Shown here: piece by piece, positions 59,837 through 64,000 of the stretch
Layout of the letters: each line of letters begins with the position of its first letter
How positions within the stretch are numbered: position 1 is the first letter of the stretch
From: an uncultured Eubacteriales bacterium
GTDB taxonomy: Bacteria; Bacillota; Clostridia; Lachnospirales; Lachnospiraceae
Length of the DNA: 64,000 nucleotides
Assembly: GCA_900319795.1 (NCBI GenBank)
Contig: ONPU01000003.1
Location: 1-64,000, forward strand
Reading direction: 5' to 3'
Notes under the pieces: generated by a model
Seen by the model: only the letters and a program-made list of their open reading frames with translations
Told to the model about the DNA's origin: nothing
The model's database searches: none
Made by a program: the position numbers and the translations under genes

Positions 59837-59868
59837 AAAGCGCCAAAGGAACGAATGTGAGGAGAGGA

Positions 59869-60717
59869 ATGGAGATCATAAATGAGCACGGGCCAAGAAG
59901 CTCGTCTCCGATCGGAGTCTTTGATTCGGGTCTTGGCGGGCTGACGGTCGCCAGAGAGATCATGCGGAATCTGCCCTCGGAGAAGATTGTATACTTCGGC
60001 GATACGGCCCGTGTACCTTACGGAAGCAAATCCAAACAGACCGTGGAACGCTATTCCCGGCAGATCGTGCGGTTCCTGAAAACGCAGGACATCAAGGCGA
60101 TCGTGACGGCCTGCAATACCGCGACCGCGACCGCATTTGACGTGATCCGGGAGGAAGCGGGAGATATTCCCGTGATCGGAGTGATTGAGCCGGGCGCCGT
60201 GACAGCCTGTAACGGGACGAAAAACGGCAGGATCGGAGTCATCGCGACGAGAGCGACCATTTCCAGTAAAGCTTATGAAAAGGCGATCCTGGGAATCCGG
60301 CCGGACGCGGATATCTTCGCGGAGGCCTGTCCGCTTCTCGTTCCGCTCGTGGAAGAGGGCTGGATCCGCGATGAGGTGACGGATACGGTGATCATGCGCT
60401 ATCTGGAGCCGCTGCTTCAGAAGAAGATTGACACGCTTATTCTCGGGTGCACGCATTATCCGCTTTTGCGAAGTGAGTTCCGGCGGCTGGTCGGAGAGGA
60501 GATCCGGCTGGTCAATCCGGCTTATGAGACGGCCCGGTCGCTGAAGGAGCTTCTCAAAAAGAATGAACTTTTGAATACGATGGCCCGGAATCCGGACGAT
60601 CCGATGCCGTACCGCTTCTTCGTGAGCGACGAGCCGGAGCGGTTTGCTGAGTTCGCGAATTCGATTCTGCCGGTGGATGTGCGGAAGGCGGAGCGCATCG
60701 CCATCGAAAATTATTGA
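59869..60717 (+). CDS. murI: Glutamate racemase
   Basis: Provides D-glutamate for peptidoglycan. The 282 residues contain GVFDSGLGGLTVAREI, FGDTARVPYGSKS, the first catalytic Cys in VTACNTATA, IGVIEPG, and the second Cys in LGCTHYPLL. The ATG at 59869 directly follows AGGAGAGG; an in-frame GTG at 59857 would start inside that site. The DUF1934 gene follows 10 bases later. Confidence 0.95.
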   Translation: MEIINEHGPRSSSPIGVFDSGLGGLTVAREIMRNLPSEKIVYFGDTARVPYGSKSKQTVERYSRQIVRFLKTQDIKAIVTACNTATATAFDVIREEAGDIPVIGVIEPGAVTACNGTKNGRIGVIATRATISSKAYEKAILGIRPDADIFAEACPLLVPLVEEGWIRDEVTDTVIMRYLEPLLQKKIDTLILGCTHYPLLRSEFRRLVGEEIRLVNPAYETARSLKELLKKNELLNTMARNPDDPMPYRFFVSDEPERFAEFANSILPVDVRKAERIAIENY

Positions 60718-60727
60718 GGAAAACGGA

Positions 60728-61141
60728 ATGTCTGAGGTGACGATTGCGATTTACAACCGCGAAGCGGGCGAAGAAGCGGAGCTTACGCTGAAAGGCACGC
60801 TGAAGCAGGTGGCCGGGCGGCACCATCTTCTCTATGAAGAGGAACTCGATGGCGAAAAGATCAGGAACCACCTGATCCTTTCGGAGGATTCCATGGAAAT
60901 CCGGCGGAGCGGGGCGGTGGAGTCCTGTATGAGGTTTGTGCCGGGGATGTGCACGGATTTTTTCTATAAAAACCGCTACGGAAGCATTCCGTTTCGCGTG
61001 AGGACAGAAGAGTACAGGCTGCATGGAGACGCATGCAGCCTGAGTGTTTTTCTTCGATATGTACTGATGACAGACGAGGATTTAGATTCCCGGCCTGTTG
61101 AGCTTTCCGTGAGGGAATTCAGGTGGAACGTTCAGGCGTAG
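60728..61141 (+). CDS. DUF1934 (YwiB-like) protein
   Basis: A 137-residue soluble protein of the DUF1934/YwiB family, predicted to form a small lipocalin-like beta-barrel. Family-like stretches include HHLLYEEEL, LILSEDSMEIRRSG, MRFVPG and YGSIPFRVRTEEYRL. Function is unknown. The start at 60728 has GAGGAAA upstream; the frame is open back to 60644 inside murI, but the family N-terminus begins at MSEVTIAIYN. Its last 10 bases overlap the 3' end of the cupin gene on the other strand. Confidence 0.82.
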   Translation: MSEVTIAIYNREAGEEAELTLKGTLKQVAGRHHLLYEEELDGEKIRNHLILSEDSMEIRRSGAVESCMRFVPGMCTDFFYKNRYGSIPFRVRTEEYRLHGDACSLSVFLRYVLMTDEDLDSRPVELSVREFRWNVQA

Positions 61142-61485
61142 ACGATGAGAGCGATGAACTCCTTGGTTTCATTGGTGCGGTTTGTTACGGCGTGGCCGGT
61201 TCCCGCCGGGCAGATCGCGACATCGCCCGCGTTGACCGTCACGATGGTTCCGTTGTCGTTGTATTCGAGCGGCCCGTCGAGGAAATAAAACAGTTCACTG
61301 TCGCCTTCATGTTCATGATACCCGATTCCCGTGCCCGGCTTCAGCGTGATTTTGCTGAACAGCCGGCCTTTTTCATAGAGCTCCGCGCTGCCGGAGATGA
61401 AATTCGTGATTTCCACCGTGCCGTCGCCTCCGCGCATATGTTCACGGTATTCCACATTGCATTCTTCCGCTTTTCTGATCATCAT
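61132..61485 (-). CDS. Small cupin-domain protein
   Basis: A 117-residue single-domain cupin. Motif 1 is in GTGIGYHEHEGDSELFYFLDG (His, His, Glu as metal ligands) and motif 2 in GDVAICPAGTGHAVTNRT (final His). Such proteins may be sugar isomerases, metal-dependent enzymes or small-molecule sensors; nothing in context decides this. Two ATGs are adjacent, with AAAGGAGAAC upstream on the minus strand. The REPIN at 61504 lies just upstream. Confidence 0.85.
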   Translation of the reverse strand: MMIRKAEECNVEYREHMRGGDGTVEITNFISGSAELYEKGRLFSKITLKPGTGIGYHEHEGDSELFYFLDGPLEYNDNGTIVTVNAGDVAICPAGTGHAVTNRTNETKEFIALIVYA

Positions 61486-61503
61486 GTTCTCCTTTCTCTT
61501 AAG

Positions 61504-61568
61504 TGCACCACAGGTGCCTGACCCCTATGGTGCAAAGTGCACCAGAGGGGTCAGGCACCTGTGGTGCA
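61504..61568. repeat. REPIN-like inverted pair of REP palindromes, copy 4
   Basis: Two 31-bp units (61504-61534 and 61538-61568) separated by AAG. The second is the inverted copy of the first with a single mismatch. Each is itself a REP-type palindrome of the family seen at 16556, 24730 and 53849. It lies between the cupin start and the alcohol dehydrogenase stop, both on the minus strand. Confidence 0.85.
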
Positions 61569-61577
61569 GGTTTTATG

Positions 61578-62663
61578 TTAATTATCGAAAGTGATTCGCT
61601 TCAGCATGGCCTCGTCGACATCGAATGACGGCGAGTGCATCTTGGCCGGAGCGCTTTTTACGGCCTCGAATGTTCTGTCAAGAACGTCTTGCGGGATGCT
61701 GATCTTGCCGAGAACGCTGCCGAGGAACTCCTCGAGTTCGTCCGCGTCCCGGAAACCGGCCAGCGGAAGAAATTCCGCCCGGAGAGCCTCCGGGGCTTCC
61801 CGCACAAATGCCGGCAGGAAATATCCGCACGCCGCTCCGTGCGGAAGGCCCGTATCGTAGGTCAGAATATAGCCGAGCGCGTGCGGCAGGGAGGTGCCGG
61901 TCTGCGCGATCGCCATTCCCGCGAAGGAGGAAGAGATCATCAGTTTTTCGAAATCTTCCGGTTCGGCCGGCCGGGCGCCGGTCAGGATGTCCTTTGTTTC
62001 GGCCCATTTGAGGAGGCCCGCTTTTGCGGGCATTTTGCTCAATTCCGTTCCTTTTTTGGAAAATGCGCTCTCCAGGAGATGGCAGAGGGCATCGACCGAA
62101 GTGTTCCGGATCACCTTAAGGGACGCAAAGGCCAGATATTTCCCGTCAATGAAGGCATAGGAAGGCCAGATTTTAAAGGGAATGGAGCCTTTCGTTTTCT
62201 TCGCGTGGTTTGTAAGGACTGAGACCGCGGTTACTTCGGAACCGGTTCCGCAGGTTGTCGGGACGGCGATGACCGGTACGTAAGATCCGTCTTCGCCTGC
62301 CTCATAGAGTTTTTCGATCCCCCAGGACGGATGAGCCATCATGAGGGCGGCGGCTTTCGCGGCATCCAGAGGGGAGCCGCCGCCGATTCCGATCACGAAA
62401 TCCGCGTTTTCGGAAAGACCGAGGTCACGGATCTTCATCACTGTTTCCGTTGAGGGATTTTCTTCGACTTCGCTGAACAGGACGGACGGAATTCCGGCCT
62501 CATCCAGCACACGTTTTACGTCGTCATAGGCTCCGTTTTCAAAAGCGGAGTGACGGCCTGTGACGATCAGCGCCTTTGTTCCGCATCCGGCTATGGCGGC
62601 TGCGCCGTTTCGTACGGCGTCATTTTCGACGACCACTTTTACTGGCATGTAGTAATTCATCAT
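61578..62663 (-). CDS. Iron-containing alcohol dehydrogenase
   Basis: A 361-residue group III (Fe-ADH) oxidoreductase. The NAD(P)-binding GIGGGSPLDAAKA is near residue 95 and TTCGTGSEVT near 137. Metal ligands lie in the SVDALCHLLES region (Asp, His), SLPHALG and GLPHGAACG. Relatives reduce aldehydes to butanol, propanediol or similar alcohols in anaerobes; the substrate here is unknown. AAAAGGGT precedes two adjacent ATGs, and the fprA terminator lies just upstream. Confidence 0.9.
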   Translation of the reverse strand: MMNYYMPVKVVVENDAVRNGAAAIAGCGTKALIVTGRHSAFENGAYDDVKRVLDEAGIPSVLFSEVEENPSTETVMKIRDLGLSENADFVIGIGGGSPLDAAKAAALMMAHPSWGIEKLYEAGEDGSYVPVIAVPTTCGTGSEVTAVSVLTNHAKKTKGSIPFKIWPSYAFIDGKYLAFASLKVIRNTSVDALCHLLESAFSKKGTELSKMPAKAGLLKWAETKDILTGARPAEPEDFEKLMISSSFAGMAIAQTGTSLPHALGYILTYDTGLPHGAACGYFLPAFVREAPEALRAEFLPLAGFRDADELEEFLGSVLGKISIPQDVLDRTFEAVKSAPAKMHSPSFDVDEAMLKRITFDN

Positions 62664-62698
62664 TTTACCCTTTTCTTAAATCTGCAAACCAAGATAAA

Positions 62699-62735
62699 GG
62701 GAATCATGCGGACCGGTGAAGTCCATATGATTCCC
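62699..62735 (-). terminator. Intrinsic terminator of the FprA-type gene
   Basis: GGGAATCAT pairs with ATGATTCCC, with an inner GGAC/GTCC stem. On the minus strand it is followed by TTTATCTTGGTTT, 22 bases after the stop codon. Confidence 0.75.
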
Positions 62736-62757
62736 TGGTGAACCATTTCCGAAGAAC

Positions 62758-64000
62758 TTATCCGAGCTTCGAGAAATCACTTGCCGGATGCTTGCAGAGC
62801 GGGCAGATGAAGTCTTCAGGCAGTTCGTCGCCTTCGTAGACATAGCCGCAGATATCGCAGACCCAGCCTTTCTTTTCCGTTTCCGGCTTCGGCTTGACAT
62901 TTCTCTGATAGAAGGAATAGGTCATGGTCTCCACATTGTTGAGGACGGCCGATTCCGTAATATCGCAGATGAACATCCAGTGGGAGCCCATGTCCACGGT
63001 GTCAAAGACCTTGAGTGAAAGGAACGCGTTCGCGTATTTTGTCAAATAAGCCACGCCGTTCGACGCAAGGGCATAGTGCTTGTAACCGTCAAATTTGTCG
63101 ACGTTGCGTCCGGACTGGAAGCCGAAGTGCTTGAATTCCTGGAACGGGCACTCCTCGTTCAGTGTGCACACGTTCATGATGCCTGTCTTCAGAACCATTT
63201 CGGCCGTGTAGTTGGCCTTGTTCAGGCTGACCGCGATCCGCTCCGGATTGCTGGCGACCTGAGAGACCGTGTTGACGATCTGGCCGTTCTGCTTGCCGCC
63301 GTCGGCAGCCGTGACCACATAGAGGCCGTATCCGATCTTGAAGAGCGCGGTCGGATCCTTCTGCGGTTCCGCGGCGGTTTCTCTCTTTTCATAGGTTCCG
63401 GCGAGCTCATCCGCAAGCGCGTCCAAAGAGGCAAGGCTCTCGTCGTTGAGCGCGGAAACGATGGTGACATTATTTTTTGCAAATGTCAGATTCTTGCAGC
63501 CATCAAGCATGTCCTTCATGACTTTCATCGCGGTCGGAGCCCAGGTGCCGTTTTCGATGAGAGCGATCCTTCTCTTCTGATAGCCGCGTTCGGTCAGATG
63601 GCCGATAAATTCACGCATATACGGGAAAATGCCTGCGTTATAGGTGGTTGTGGCGAGAACAAGCGTGTCATAGCGGAACGCGTCTTCCACACATTCGTAA
63701 ATGTCGTCGCGGGCAAGGTCGTTCAAAGCCACCTTCGGAACGCCGGCGTTCTTCAGCTTTTCGGCGAGAAGTTCCGCGGCTTTCTTCGTATGGCCGTAAA
63801 CGGAGGTATAGCAGATGCAGACGCCGTCGTCTTCCGGCAGATAGCTGGACCAGATGTCATAGAGATTGATATAGTAGCCGAGGTTTTCGGTCAGATACGG
63901 GCCGTGAAGCGGGCAGATGATCTGAATGTCCAGATTGGCGGCTTTCTTCAGGACAGCCTGAACCTGGGCGCCGTATTTGCCGACAATGCCGAAGTAATAG
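62758..64000 (-). CDS. FprA-type flavodiiron protein fused to flavin reductase and rubredoxin (5' end outside window)
   Basis: The 413 visible codons are the C-terminal part of a larger protein. They open with the end of a flavodiiron metallo-beta-lactamase-like domain (IICPLHGPYLTENL). A flavodoxin domain follows (VCICYTSVYGHTKKAAE; TTTYNAGIFP), then a flavin-reductase/FMN-binding split-barrel domain (YGLYVVTAADGGKQNGQIVNTVSQV). A C-terminal rubredoxin has CDICGYVYEGDELPEDF...CPLC with all four iron ligands. Flavodiiron proteins reduce O2 or NO; the added domains would supply electrons within one chain. The frame is open to the edge, so the start lies beyond 64000. An internal GTG at 63732 is not the start. 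Confidence 0.92.
   Translation of the reverse strand, partial: YYFGIVGKYGAQVQAVLKKAANLDIQIICPLHGPYLTENLGYYINLYDIWSSYLPEDDGVCICYTSVYGHTKKAAELLAEKLKNAGVPKVALNDLARDDIYECVEDAFRYDTLVLATTTYNAGIFPYMREFIGHLTERGYQKRRIALIENGTWAPTAMKVMKDMLDGCKNLTFAKNNVTIVSALNDESLASLDALADELAGTYEKRETAAEPQKDPTALFKIGYGLYVVTAADGGKQNGQIVNTVSQVASNPERIAVSLNKANYTAEMVLKTGIMNVCTLNEECPFQEFKHFGFQSGRNVDKFDGYKHYALASNGVAYLTKYANAFLSLKVFDTVDMGSHWMFICDITESAVLNNVETMTYSFYQRNVKPKPETEKKGWVCDICGYVYEGDELPEDFICPLCKHPASDFSKLG

Overview
The window looks like chromosome of an anaerobic, Gram-positive Clostridia member, most likely Lachnospiraceae. The reasons are AGGAGG-type ribosome-binding sites, consensus sigma-A promoters, ECF vitamin transporters (a pantothenate-type S component and RibU behind an FMN riboswitch), an oxygen-scavenging flavodiiron-type protein, and moderately high GC. 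No phage, integrase, insertion-sequence transposase or CRISPR array is visible. Most of the sequence is housekeeping, with several unusual genes between.

Layout. 1-163: 3' end of a 23S rRNA and its terminator, with no 5S. 332-6443: a 1312-residue amino-acid permease fused to GGDEF, receiver, degenerate GGDEF and EAL domains, then tex. 6440-6821: tRNA-Trp with its own promoter and terminator, and a ~197-bp palindromic element. 6879-13753: a NUDIX hydrolase and an oligopeptide ABC transporter (oppBCDF, then oppA from its own promoter). 13972-16458 (minus): a nuclease-helicase fusion. 16669-26428: a same-strand run of xpt, a UDP-sugar pyrophosphorylase, a NYN-LOTUS RNase-like protein, purL, hisB, tatD, mnmA and a histidine phosphatase. 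26492-29147 (minus): a coenzyme A module (pantothenate uptake, coaX, coaBC). 29373-33343: an AI-2E family exporter converging on a hipB-hipA-pyrC operon, whose promoter region carries four operator-like dyads at an exact 39-bp period. 33639-39744: proB, lacZ, an L,D-transpeptidase and an ABC-ATPase-like protein without catalytic motifs. 39880-42092: a membrane diguanylate cyclase and two small membrane proteins. 42149-46459: a second long palindrome, metY, riboswitch-controlled ribU, mscL, a truncated sigma-factor-like protein and a TetR regulator. 46676-53835: an MMPL transporter, a 1203-residue secreted repeat protein and a cation/proton antiporter. 53973-58151: ddl, murF, a barnase-barstar pair and plsC. 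58225-61141: ispE, a GntR regulator, murI and a DUF1934 protein. 61132-64000 (minus): a cupin, an iron alcohol dehydrogenase and an FprA-flavin reductase-rubredoxin protein cut by the window edge.

Themes. Cell-envelope synthesis recurs (ddl, murF, murI, L,D-transpeptidase, plsC, ispE, UDP-sugar). So do cofactor supply (CoA, riboflavin) and second-messenger signalling (two c-di-GMP proteins). A family of 31-bp palindromes, single or in inverted pairs, sits in four intergenic gaps and looks like REP/REPIN elements. The strongest candidates for new biology are the permease/c-di-GMP fusion, the hipBA-pyrC operator array, the pseudo-ABC protein, the sigma-like fragment and the MMPL/repeat-protein pair. 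All function calls come from reading the sequence and recalled family motifs; no database search was run.
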